A stretch of 64,000 nucleotides of DNA from Xanthomarina sp. F2636L. Lineage in GTDB: Bacteria > Bacteroidota > Bacteroidia > Flavobacteriales > Flavobacteriaceae. The position numbers and the translations under genes are program-made. The stretch lies in contig NZ_JAPMLM010000068.1 of assembly GCF_026410195.1 (NCBI RefSeq), forward strand, positions 625,001 to 689,000, written 5' to 3'. The notes beneath the pieces are model-generated. The model had not been told where the DNA came from. It did no database searches and saw only the letters and a list, made by a program, of their open reading frames with translations. This document shows, in pieces, positions 28,399-35,488 of this stretch (its first letter is position 1; the number at the start of each line of letters is the position of its first letter).

Positions 28399-29310
28399 AT
28401 GCTACAGGTAAAAAACATCTCTTTTAAATATCAAAAAAATCCTATTTTACAAGACATTAGTTTTTCTGTAGAATCTGGAGAATATGTATCTATTATTGGT
28501 GAAAGTGGTTCTGGAAAAAGCACCTTATTAAAATTACTCTATGGAGAATTAGATGTAAATGAAGGTCAAATTTTCTGGAAAGACACTGAAATTCTTGGAC
28601 CAAAACACAACTTAGTTGTAGGTTACGATTTCATGAAATACGTCTCTCAGGAATTCGATTTAATGCCTTTTATTACTGTAGCTGAAAACATTGGAAAACA
28701 CCTATCTAATTTTTATCCAGAAGAAAAGCAAGCCCGAATAAAAGAACTTTTGGAAATTGTAGAACTCACTCCTTTTGCTGATAAAAAAGTAAAGCTTTTA
28801 AGTGGTGGACAAAAACAACGAGTAGCCTTAGCAAGAGCTTTGGCTAATAAACCTGAAATACTTTTATTAGATGAACCTTTCAGTCATATCGATAATTTTA
28901 AAAAACAGAACCTAAGACGAAGTTTGTTCAATTATTTAAAAGAGAAAAACATTACCTGTATTGTAGCTTCGCACGATAAGGAAGATATTTTACCATATTC
29001 AGACAGAATGATTGTTTTAAACAACCATAAAATATTGGCAAACCATACTCCAGAATATTTATACAACAATCCAAAAACGCCATTAATCGCTTCCTTTTTT
29101 GGAGAATTTAATGTGATTGACGGAAATATTATTTACGCGCATCAACTACAGATTGTTGAGACATCAGATTTAAAAGCTACTGTAAAAAAATGCTATTTTA
29201 AAGGAACCTATTATTTGATTGAAGCAGAATTAAAAAGAGAGATTGTGTTTTTTGAGAACTCGCAATACATTCTACCAAACTCACAAGTTTTTATTACTAT
29301 CTTAAATTAA
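28399..29310 (+). CDS. ABC transporter ATP-binding protein with C-terminal TOBE-like extension
   Basis: 303 residues. Walker A GESGSGKST (34-42), Q-loop YVSQEFD, signature LSGGQKQRVALARAL, Walker B ILLLDEP, H-loop ASHDKED. The last 70 residues form small strands resembling a TOBE regulatory domain, as in PotA/MalK-type import ATPases. No permease or binding protein is adjacent, so it is an orphan ATPase and its substrate is unknown. The usual N-terminus MLQVKNISFKY supports the start although it sits on the promoter. Confidence 0.88.
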   Translation: MLQVKNISFKYQKNPILQDISFSVESGEYVSIIGESGSGKSTLLKLLYGELDVNEGQIFWKDTEILGPKHNLVVGYDFMKYVSQEFDLMPFITVAENIGKHLSNFYPEEKQARIKELLEIVELTPFADKKVKLLSGGQKQRVALARALANKPEILLLDEPFSHIDNFKKQNLRRSLFNYLKEKNITCIVASHDKEDILPYSDRMIVLNNHKILANHTPEYLYNNPKTPLIASFFGEFNVIDGNIIYAHQLQIVETSDLKATVKKCYFKGTYYLIEAELKREIVFFENSQYILPNSQVFITILN

Positions 29311-29312
29311 AG

Positions 29313-29360
29313 TGAAAATCTTCCTTTTTTGAATGAAAATAATATAAAATTGAATGAAAA
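29313..29360 (+). promoter_or_regulatory. three TGAAAA direct repeats, 21 bp apart (probable LytTR operator)
   Basis: TGAAAA begins at 29313, 29334 and 29355, two exact 21-bp steps; the last two are extended to TTGAATGAAAA. The array sits immediately after the ABC gene stop and ends 10 bp before the -7 box of the kinase gene. The reverse complement (ATTTTCAYTY) matches the paired TTTTCAYTA repeats downstream at 32414, 34144 and 37082, all again 21 bp apart. LytTR proteins are known to bind direct repeats about two helical turns apart. Confidence 0.6.
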
Positions 29361-29370
29361 ATTGATTCTA

Positions 29371-29378
29371 TATTTTTG
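29371..29378 (+). promoter_or_regulatory. -7 box of the kinase/regulator promoter
   Basis: TATTTTTG, exact TAnnTTTG, 57 bp before the ATG at 29436. An in-frame TTG at 29376 lies inside this box and so cannot be the start. Confidence 0.6.
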
Positions 29379-29435
29379 ACGAAATTATTGAATGTTAAAA
29401 TTTTAACATTTATATTTAGGGATAATAAATTATCT

Positions 29436-31448
29436 ATGAGACAACTATATTTAACTACATTTTTTAGTTTTTTTGTTCTTTTAGCTTGGGGACAGAATTC
29501 GAAGAAGATTGATGAGTTGAAAAACAGAATTCAAGATGAAGAAAAAGAATTAATAAAAATTGACTTATTAGTAGAATTAGTTGGATTTGAAGATGACGAC
29601 TATGATATTAAAAATGACATTGATAATGTAAATGAGTTAATTAAGTTATCTGAAAAGAATAATATACCTAAAGGATTAATATCAGGATATAAAGCACTTT
29701 CAACAGCTTTAGTTTTTGACGACTTTGAAAAGTCAATAGATTTTATATTAAAAGCAAAAAAAATAAGCGAATCAATTGATGATTATCAACATCAACTGGA
29801 ATGTATAATCCAAGCTGGTTATATTTATGCTGATTGGCATAAATACGACAACGCTCTTTCAATCTTAAATGAAGGAATTGAAATTATTAAAAATAATTCA
29901 ACGATTGAAGGGAAATGTAAGTTGTACGTCTGTTTCGGATATGTATACTCATACACTGAGAATGATGAATTATTATTAGATAATTATAAAAAGGCATTAA
30001 ATTGTAGTGATGGTTTAGTTTGTAATGATTGTTTTGTTGAAATGAGAAGTTATGAGGGATTATGTTGGTCTTTAATAGATAGAAAACAATATGAAAAAGC
30101 TGAAGAATATGCGAAATTAGCTTTACTAATTTCAGAAAGAATAAATTCCGATTTCTATAAATCTACCTTCAATCGAATTTTAGGTAGGATATATTCAGAT
30201 ATTAATGAACTTGATTTAGCAGCTATACACTTTAAAATTGCTCTAAAAAACTATAAGAAAGGCAAATATAAAATAATGGTTTTTGACCAACTAAATTATT
30301 TGTCATTTTTATATAGTAAGAAAAAGGAATATTATGCTTCTTTGAAATATGCTGATAGTGCAATTATCGTTGCCAAAGAGACTAATGTGCAATCCGCAAT
30401 TAATTCAGCAATGATGTCAAAAGCTGAAGCATTAATAAATTTAAATGATATTTCAAAAGGAGAATCTTTGTTAAAAGAAGTCAGCAAAGATACTGTCAAT
30501 AAAGAAAATTGGCAATCCTACCATAAAGAAAATCTACTTTACTTAAAAATTCTGTCCTTTAAAAAAAGAAATAATTTTAAAGAAGCTCTAGCTTTTACAA
30601 ATAGATTACATAATTATAAAGATTCTTTAAACAAAGTTAGGTTTAATAATACTATTCTGAATTCAGAATCGAAATTAGAGACTGAATTCAAAGAAAAAGA
30701 AAACCTCCAACTCAAAGCCGAAAAAGCTGAACAAGCAGAGCTTATAGCTTTAGAAAGCAAACGCAAATGGCAAATGGCTGGTGGTTTGGCTATGGCTTTT
30801 GTTGGTTTTGGTGTTTTTGGGTTTTATTACAGACGCAATAAAAAGCAAAAAGAAGCTATAGAAAACCTTCAAAGAGAACTGCATCATCGGGTGAAAAATA
30901 ACCTATCGATAATTGATACCTTTATTGATGTGGTTAAAGATGAATTTAACGACGACGCTATAAACAACAAACTTTCCGAACTTCAAAATAGAATAGATAG
31001 CATTAACGAAGTACATAAACAATTGTATGCAAGTGCCAATGTCACCGACTTAAACCTAAAAAAATACATCGATACCTTAGCTAATAATGTCCAGCAGTCG
31101 TTTCCCAATAATAATATTTCCATAGAGCAACATATAGACAATAGCATAAAAATAAGCCCAGAAAAATCATTTCCGTTAGGATTAATCATAAACGAATTTA
31201 TTACCAATTCCTATAAATATGCTTTTAATGATGCAAATGGGAAAATTGAAATGACATTAAAAGAAATAGATGGTGTTATTAACGTATCACTATCAGATAA
31301 TGGCAAAGGCTTGCCCAAAGATTTTAATCCTGAAACAAGTCCTTCTTTTGGCTTGCGCATTATCAAACTGTTAAGCCAACAACTTAAAGGAACGTATCAT
31401 TTAGAATCAAAAAACGGTGTTCACTTAAACATGCAATTTCCAAAATAA
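29436..31448 (+). CDS. TPR-containing sensor histidine kinase (HisKA_2 type)
   Basis: 670 residues from ATG 29436, which starts a signal peptide MRQLYLTTFFSFFVLLAWGQ. A long alpha-helical region with TPR-like pairs (KALSTALVFDDFEKSIDF..., KYDNALSILNEGIEII, KKALNCSDG, QYEKAEEYAKLALLI, about 20-400) is periplasmic. A coiled coil and one membrane segment (about 446-464) lead to the kinase: H-box ELHHRVKNNL (His483/484), then HATPase with NEFITNSYKYAF, DNGKGLP and SFGLRII. It presumably senses an envelope signal and phosphorylates the LytTR regulator 50 bp downstream. Confidence 0.88.
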   Translation: MRQLYLTTFFSFFVLLAWGQNSKKIDELKNRIQDEEKELIKIDLLVELVGFEDDDYDIKNDIDNVNELIKLSEKNNIPKGLISGYKALSTALVFDDFEKSIDFILKAKKISESIDDYQHQLECIIQAGYIYADWHKYDNALSILNEGIEIIKNNSTIEGKCKLYVCFGYVYSYTENDELLLDNYKKALNCSDGLVCNDCFVEMRSYEGLCWSLIDRKQYEKAEEYAKLALLISERINSDFYKSTFNRILGRIYSDINELDLAAIHFKIALKNYKKGKYKIMVFDQLNYLSFLYSKKKEYYASLKYADSAIIVAKETNVQSAINSAMMSKAEALINLNDISKGESLLKEVSKDTVNKENWQSYHKENLLYLKILSFKKRNNFKEALAFTNRLHNYKDSLNKVRFNNTILNSESKLETEFKEKENLQLKAEKAEQAELIALESKRKWQMAGGLAMAFVGFGVFGFYYRRNKKQKEAIENLQRELHHRVKNNLSIIDTFIDVVKDEFNDDAINNKLSELQNRIDSINEVHKQLYASANVTDLNLKKYIDTLANNVQQSFPNNNISIEQHIDNSIKISPEKSFPLGLIINEFITNSYKYAFNDANGKIEMTLKEIDGVINVSLSDNGKGLPKDFNPETSPSFGLRIIKLLSQQLKGTYHLESKNGVHLNMQFPK

Positions 31449-31498
31449 ATAAACCTGATTAAAGACAGAACCTGCAAGGTTTCAAAAAAATAAAAAAC

Positions 31499-32299
31499 AT
31501 GAAAGCACACATCTTAATTGTAGAAGACGAAGCCATCCTGTACGAACGTTTACGCGCTAAACTAAGCAAAGCCCTTTACACAGTTGCCGATTATGCACCA
31601 AGTGTTACAGAAGCACTAGCTAGCATCCACACAAAACGTCCAGATTTGGTGCTTTTGGACATCAATCTGGAAGGTGAACAAACAGGATTCGATCTAGGCA
31701 AACAATTGCACGACGTTTATAACATTCCATTTATTTATGTGACCCAATACGAAGATGATGCCACCTTTTACAAAGGCTTACATACCAACCACGACGACTT
31801 TATAGTAAAAACAAAACCTCGTTTAAATATAGACGAACTGCTTAGGAAAATACAAACCGTTCTCCATAGACAACAGCAAAACCAGCCACCAGCAAACCAA
31901 AAAGGCGTTATGGGTTTAATTGGCTATCTAGACGAAATAAAAGAACTAGATAAAAGCCAAGTAACCCGAGTGCCAGTTCCATACCATGACATTGTATTTT
32001 TTACCGTAAGACCTTATATAAACGAAAATGAAACCGAAGAAAGCCTTCGTGCCAATTATCTATGGTTTCAAACCAAAAACAAGGACTATTATTTTTTAAA
32101 AACCTCACTTCGCGATTTACAAAAAACACTGCCTTATAACTTTGTGCGCATCAACGAAAGTTACATTGTAAACATAGCTACTAACGTTATGGATGGCAGA
32201 ATAAATGGCTCCAGACTCTGTATTAAAAACCAGGAATTTACCATTAATAATACCTATAAAGAAGAAGTTAATAACCGACTGAAGCATTTTTATGGGTAA
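31499..32299 (+). CDS. LytTR family response regulator
   Basis: 266 residues. Receiver domain 1-120: acidic pair Asp10/Glu11 (IVEDEAIL), phosphoacceptor Asp54 (LVLLDINLEG), and the conserved lysine in FIVKTKPR. A linker rich in Gln and Pro (about 125-140) leads to a LytTR DNA-binding domain (about 155-265) with YLWFQTKNKDYYFLKTSLRDL, given in part, and FVRINESYIVNI. It is the cognate regulator of the upstream kinase. I infer that it binds the 21-bp-spaced repeats found in its own promoter and in three downstream promoters. Confidence 0.9.
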   Translation: MKAHILIVEDEAILYERLRAKLSKALYTVADYAPSVTEALASIHTKRPDLVLLDINLEGEQTGFDLGKQLHDVYNIPFIYVTQYEDDATFYKGLHTNHDDFIVKTKPRLNIDELLRKIQTVLHRQQQNQPPANQKGVMGLIGYLDEIKELDKSQVTRVPVPYHDIVFFTVRPYINENETEESLRANYLWFQTKNKDYYFLKTSLRDLQKTLPYNFVRINESYIVNIATNVMDGRINGSRLCIKNQEFTINNTYKEEVNNRLKHFYG

Positions 32300-32303
32300 T
32301 TGT

Positions 32304-32363
32304 TTGTCATTGACTGCATCGAATCTTCGATTTCAGAGCGAAGCAAAGAATCTCTTCTTTTTA
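32304..32363 (+). repeat. intergenic repeat unit, copy 1
   Basis: Contains GTCATTGACTGCATCGAATC and CAGAGCGAAGCAAAGAATC followed by TCTTCTTTTTAA. The same unit recurs at 34029-34092 and, duplicated in part, at 36925-37029. It has imperfect hairpin potential (GAATCTTCG against CGAAGAATC in the other copies). Such elements occur in many intergenic regions of flavobacterial genomes. In this window each copy stands just before a 21-bp-spaced operator. Confidence 0.65.
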
Positions 32364-32411
32364 ACTAACAGAATACTCGCATCGTTATAATATCAGTAAC
32401 TCTATTTTATA

Positions 32412-32443
32412 GATTTTCACTAGCCACAAATACATTTTCACTA
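32412..32443 (+). promoter_or_regulatory. paired TTTTCACTA repeats, 21 bp apart (probable LytTR operator)
   Basis: AGATTTTCACTA and ACATTTTCACTA with TTTTCA at 32414 and 32435. The preceding AACTCTATTTTAT stretch is also shared with the copies at 34142 and 37080. It lies about 60 bp before the start of the first T9SS protein gene. I could not identify a convincing TAnnTTTG box here. Confidence 0.55.
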
Positions 32444-32500
32444 AAAATTTTTTAACTCATTTTAATCATGCATTTTTAATCCTACTAAATCTTACTATTT

Positions 32501-33928
32501 ATGAAAAAACTACTACTTTTTATTGCTATACTCTTTTCCGTTGGCGTTACTGCCCAAATTACTTTTGATGCAACTCAACCTTATATTAATTCAATGTATG
32601 GTGCTGGTAAATTTATAACGATTAATTCAGCAACAGGAGAGCGTGCTGTATTGATAGCAGGCAAAAATACGAATGTTAGTGGCGAAAATGGATCTACTAA
32701 ATTATTTGCGATAGATGGAACAGAATTATTTGATTTTAATTTAGAATCTATAGGCTCAAAAGTTTCTTTTTTTGAAGAAAATAACTATATTTATATCGCT
32801 ATTATTACCAAGGATTACGGCAAAAAAGTTTTCCGTGCCTTAATGGATGGGAATACAAATTTTACAGAAATTTATTCCGATACCATAAATTATTCAAATC
32901 AAACCATTACCAATATTGATATAAATGATGATGGATTTGAAGATTTTTTATTTAGTGGATATAGCTGGTTAATTAATGCTCCAGATGCCAAGGTATTGTT
33001 AAACAATGGCGACGGAACAATGACATTGGTTTCAGCTCCGGCAATTATTCCAATAGTAAATAATGGACAGTATAAATCTGCAATGCTAGATAATAGTGGT
33101 AAAAAACACTTGGTAGTTATTGATCCTGGTTTTGGTTATATTATTAAAAACCATGGAAATGGAGTTTTTACTCAGGAATTTACGCTAAACGATGCTGGAG
33201 GTTATTCGCATATTGCTATTAGTGATATAGATATTGATGGATTGAATGATATTTCTATTTTTTCTGTTGATGGTTCAAATGATGGAACCATGTTGTATAA
33301 GAATCTTGGAAATCTTGATTTTGAATCACATGATTCTGTTTTTACCGGCTTACCAAACGTATGGGATGGAGAAATAGAATATGCTGATTTTAATGGCGAC
33401 CAGTTACCCGATGCAGTTATTGCAGCACAGCGACTAAATGGTTCATTTGTAAATAAGATATATTTACAATCTGACAGTTTCAAATTTACGGGAGGAGAAA
33501 TAGATTTTACGGTTCAGGATGAATGGGGTAATTCAGATACTTTGTATATTATCCAGGGCTCTGTAGATATTTATGATTACAATAATGATAACAGGCTAGA
33601 TATTTTGTTTACAGGGAATTCTGGTGTTGGAGCTGGTCCATTTGCTTTACCGCGAACCTGGCTCATGACCAACACTTCAACACTATCTATTGATGAATTT
33701 CAACAAGCTAGTTTTACTATGTATCCAAACCCAGCACGAGACATCGTCTCGTTCAAAGGAATAGATACGATTAAATCTGTTGAAGTCTTTAGCCAATTAG
33801 GTCAAAAGGTACTTTCAGTACAAGATACACATTCAATAAACATTGAATCATTATCTACAGGAATGTATTTGGTTCAAGTGCAAGATGCCAATCATAGAAC
33901 GTTTCAAAAAAAGTTAATAAAGAAATAG
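32501..33928 (+). CDS. FG-GAP/VCBS-type secreted protein with T9SS C-terminal sorting domain
   Basis: 475 residues. Signal peptide MKKLLLFIAILFSVGVTAQ. The body has repeated calcium-binding FG-GAP-like loops (DINDDGFEDFLFSGY, DIDGLNDISIF, DFNGDQLPDAVIA, DYNNDNRLDILFTG), suggesting a beta-propeller. The C-terminus (about 400-475: SFTMYPNPARDIVSFKG ... LSTGMYLVQVQD ... KKLIKK) is a type A type IX secretion sorting domain, so the protein is exported through the outer membrane and attached to the surface or released. It is a paralogue of 35489-36919. Ligand or partner unknown. Confidence 0.88.
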   Translation: MKKLLLFIAILFSVGVTAQITFDATQPYINSMYGAGKFITINSATGERAVLIAGKNTNVSGENGSTKLFAIDGTELFDFNLESIGSKVSFFEENNYIYIAIITKDYGKKVFRALMDGNTNFTEIYSDTINYSNQTITNIDINDDGFEDFLFSGYSWLINAPDAKVLLNNGDGTMTLVSAPAIIPIVNNGQYKSAMLDNSGKKHLVVIDPGFGYIIKNHGNGVFTQEFTLNDAGGYSHIAISDIDIDGLNDISIFSVDGSNDGTMLYKNLGNLDFESHDSVFTGLPNVWDGEIEYADFNGDQLPDAVIAAQRLNGSFVNKIYLQSDSFKFTGGEIDFTVQDEWGNSDTLYIIQGSVDIYDYNNDNRLDILFTGNSGVGAGPFALPRTWLMTNTSTLSIDEFQQASFTMYPNPARDIVSFKGIDTIKSVEVFSQLGQKVLSVQDTHSINIESLSTGMYLVQVQDANHRTFQKKLIKK

Positions 33929-33949
33929 TAATAATTAATTACTACCTCT

Positions 33950-33984
33950 AATCTTCGGCTTCTTGTGAAACCGAAGATTTTTTT
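33950..33984 (+). terminator. Rho-independent terminator of the first T9SS gene
   Basis: AATCTTCGG/CCGAAGATT hairpin with 12-base loop followed by seven T residues, 22 bp after the stop. Confidence 0.8.
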
Positions 33985-34028
33985 ATTTAATTATTTAGAA
34001 TCTTCAATTTTTTAGTGAGTCATAATCT

Positions 34029-34092
34029 TGTCATTCAGAAGGAGGAACGACTTCTGTCATTCAGAGCGAAGCGAAGAATCTCTTCTTTTTAA
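34029..34092 (+). repeat. intergenic repeat unit, copy 2
   Basis: Holds two GTCATTCAGA starts (34030 and 34056) and CAGAGCGAAGCGAAGAATC followed by TCTTCTTTTTAA. Matches the units at 32304 and 36925. The match continues downstream as GAATACTCGCATGGTTATAA, also in copy 1, so the repeat plus promoter region was duplicated as one block. The 303-bp gap from 33929 to 34231 holds only the terminator, this repeat and the operator. Confidence 0.65.
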
Positions 34093-34141
34093 GTAATAGA
34101 ATACTCGCATGGTTATAATATTATTAATTCTATTATAAAGA

Positions 34142-34173
34142 TTTTCATTACCTAAAAATACATTTTCACTAGA
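34142..34173 (+). promoter_or_regulatory. paired TTTTCAYTA repeats, 21 bp apart (probable LytTR operator)
   Basis: AGATTTTCATTA and ACATTTTCACTA with TTTTCA at 34144 and 34165, the same arrangement and spacing as at 32414/32435. It lies about 60 bp before the four-gene cluster of small proteins. Confidence 0.55.
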
Positions 34174-34231
34174 ATTATTTAAGTTTATTTATTTGTGTGA
34201 TATTTAGTTCAACTTAAAAATTAAATATATT

Positions 34232-34459
34232 ATGAACACAAAAGTAGTCCCATTTAATCCGTTTATAAAAAATAAACAAAACGCAAATAAAGTAGCGCAA
34301 GAAATGGAACAATTAATTAACGAACAAGCAGTTGATGGTTGGAAGTTTTATAATTTTTATACTACCGAAACTTTAATAGCTGGCAGCAATGGCTGTTTTG
34401 GAATTGGAGCAAAGCCAGACGTTCTAATAAATTTAGGCTTTTTAGTATTTACTAAATAA
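34232..34459 (+). CDS. small protein, DUF4177-like
   Basis: 75 residues, no signal peptide. A pattern of strand-helix-strand with LINEQAVDGWKFYNF in the middle resembles DUF4177-type proteins, in which a helix ending in GW(E/K) precedes a strand. The C-terminus GFLVFTK is strand-like. Function unknown. First of four genes packed with gaps of +1, -8 and +3 bp, so almost certainly one operon. Confidence 0.6.
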   Translation: MNTKVVPFNPFIKNKQNANKVAQEMEQLINEQAVDGWKFYNFYTTETLIAGSNGCFGIGAKPDVLINLGFLVFTK

Positions 34460-34460
34460 C

Positions 34461-34754
34461 ATGAAATACATTTTATTATTTTCTATAAATTGTTACTGGT
34501 TTTTTAAGCCATCATCACTTAAACCAAGATGTATTTATCATGAATCTTGTTCTAATTATGTGTATAGAATTACTAAATATAAAGGTTTTAAATATGGATT
34601 AAAAGCGTTTATTAAAAGGTATCATTCTTGCAGATCTGGCTATTTCTTATTTAAGGTTAATAATAAATGGTGTTTAAGGACAGTTAATAGTTATTATATA
34701 AACCAAACAGATATAGCTAGACATATATTAATTGAGCAAGAAAGCGATGCGTAA
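34461..34754 (+). CDS. YidD-like membrane protein insertion efficiency factor (divergent)
   Basis: 97 residues. The segment KPRCIYHESCSNYVYRITKY, followed by KGFKYGLKAFIKRYHSCRSGY, has the spacing of the YidD signature (RFxPTCSxYA ... HGxxKGxxLxxxRxxRC), including the two conserved cysteine positions and the basic helix. YidD is a small inner-membrane-associated protein that helps YidC insert proteins. Here the N-terminus is an extra hydrophobic segment and the gene is far from yidC or rpmH, so it is probably a second, specialised copy. One base separates it from the preceding gene. Confidence 0.65.
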   Translation: MKYILLFSINCYWFFKPSSLKPRCIYHESCSNYVYRITKYKGFKYGLKAFIKRYHSCRSGYFLFKVNNKWCLRTVNSYYINQTDIARHILIEQESDA

Positions 34755-35163
34755 CAACAATACCTTTTCTATAATTACCGTAATTGCATTCGTTTTTTTA
34801 ACTGTAATTGCTGTCATGATGCCTTTTGCCATAATAGCATTGATTGGTTATGGTGTTTACAAATTTATAATTTGGTATAATAGAAAAAAAAGATTGCCAG
34901 AAATAAATAAAAGATATTCTTTATTCCTTGATTTAAGAGACAGGTGTAAAAGTAATACAGATTTTTTCATAGACCATGGAACAAGAGAATTCAAGAAAGA
35001 TTATCAGAAAATATATAACTCTTTAATGTATAATGATAACTATTGGTCAAATCTTATAGAGCAAAAAGAAGGCAAAGAATTTTATGACTTATACAATGGT
35101 CTAAATAATGCCATAACTTTTCAATTAGAGCGTTTAAACAATAATTTACTTTTAAAGAGTTAA
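34747..35163 (+). CDS. small membrane protein of unknown function
   Basis: 138 residues from ATG 34747, which overlaps the YidD-like stop by 8 bp (ATGCGTAA); an in-frame TTG at 34732 is less likely. A hydrophobic segment covers about residues 8-45 (one long or two closely spaced membrane helices), followed by KKRLPEINKRY and a soluble, helix-rich tail with many Asn, Tyr and charged residues. No known domain recognised. Third gene of the small-protein cluster. Confidence 0.7.
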   Translation: MRNNNTFSIITVIAFVFLTVIAVMMPFAIIALIGYGVYKFIIWYNRKKRLPEINKRYSLFLDLRDRCKSNTDFFIDHGTREFKKDYQKIYNSLMYNDNYWSNLIEQKEGKEFYDLYNGLNNAITFQLERLNNNLLLKS

Positions 35164-35166
35164 ATA

Positions 35167-35331
35167 ATGCAAAAAAAAGGTAAATGCACCACATGTAATT
35201 TCGACTGGTATCTATGTGATAATTGCAGAGCTGCTGGCTGTGGGAATAAAAATTGTAATAATTATCAATTTAATGACGTTTATACAGCCTTCTCATTATC
35301 AAAATGTAGAACCTGCAAAACAAAACAATAG
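35167..35331 (+). CDS. 54-residue cysteine-rich protein, zinc-ribbon-like
   Basis: ATG 35167 to TAG 35331, three bases after the preceding stop. 54 residues with eight cysteines: Cys7-x2-Cys10, Cys17-x2-Cys20, Cys25, Cys30, and Cys47-x2-Cys50. The CxxC pairs (CTTC, CDNC, CRTC) look like metal knuckles able to bind one or two zinc ions, or an iron-sulfur site. There is no signal peptide. Good coding frame, tight spacing and a terminator right behind it support a real gene. Function unknown; a metal-binding accessory role for the cluster is possible. Confidence 0.65.
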   Translation: MQKKGKCTTCNFDWYLCDNCRAAGCGNKNCNNYQFNDVYTAFSLSKCRTCKTKQ

Positions 35332-35356
35332 CAAAAGTTAGCTATTAATTGAGGGG

Positions 35357-35389
35357 AAAACCATGTAAGCCTATGTTTACATGGTTTTT
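35357..35389 (+). terminator. Rho-independent terminator of the small-protein cluster
   Basis: AAAACCATGTAA/TTACATGGTTTT hairpin followed by T residues, 25 bp after the cysteine-rich gene. It closes the four-gene unit and implies that the next T9SS gene has its own promoter. Confidence 0.85.
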
Positions 35390-35414
35390 AAAAAGATTAA
35401 AATTATATTTTATC

Positions 35415-35422
35415 TATATTTA
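35415..35422 (+). promoter_or_regulatory. possible -7 box of the second T9SS gene
   Basis: TATATTTA, one base off TAnnTTTG, 66 bp before the ATG. No 21-bp-spaced TTTTCA repeats lie here, in contrast to the neighbours. Confidence 0.3.
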
Positions 35423-35488
35423 AATACCATTTAAAACTGTAGCTCCAAACTCTGCAGAAACTTATCTGACTTCTTAAAAAGACAGATT

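Noticed and set aside
29376-29435. TTG start giving 20 extra residues to the histidine kinase
   Set aside because: The TTG lies inside the TATTTTTG -7 box, and the ATG at 29436 directly begins a clear signal peptide.
34147-34196. A -7 box for the small-protein cluster (TTTATTTG)
   Set aside because: Two of the possible alignments differ from TAnnTTTG at the key second base, so the start of transcription could not be placed with confidence.
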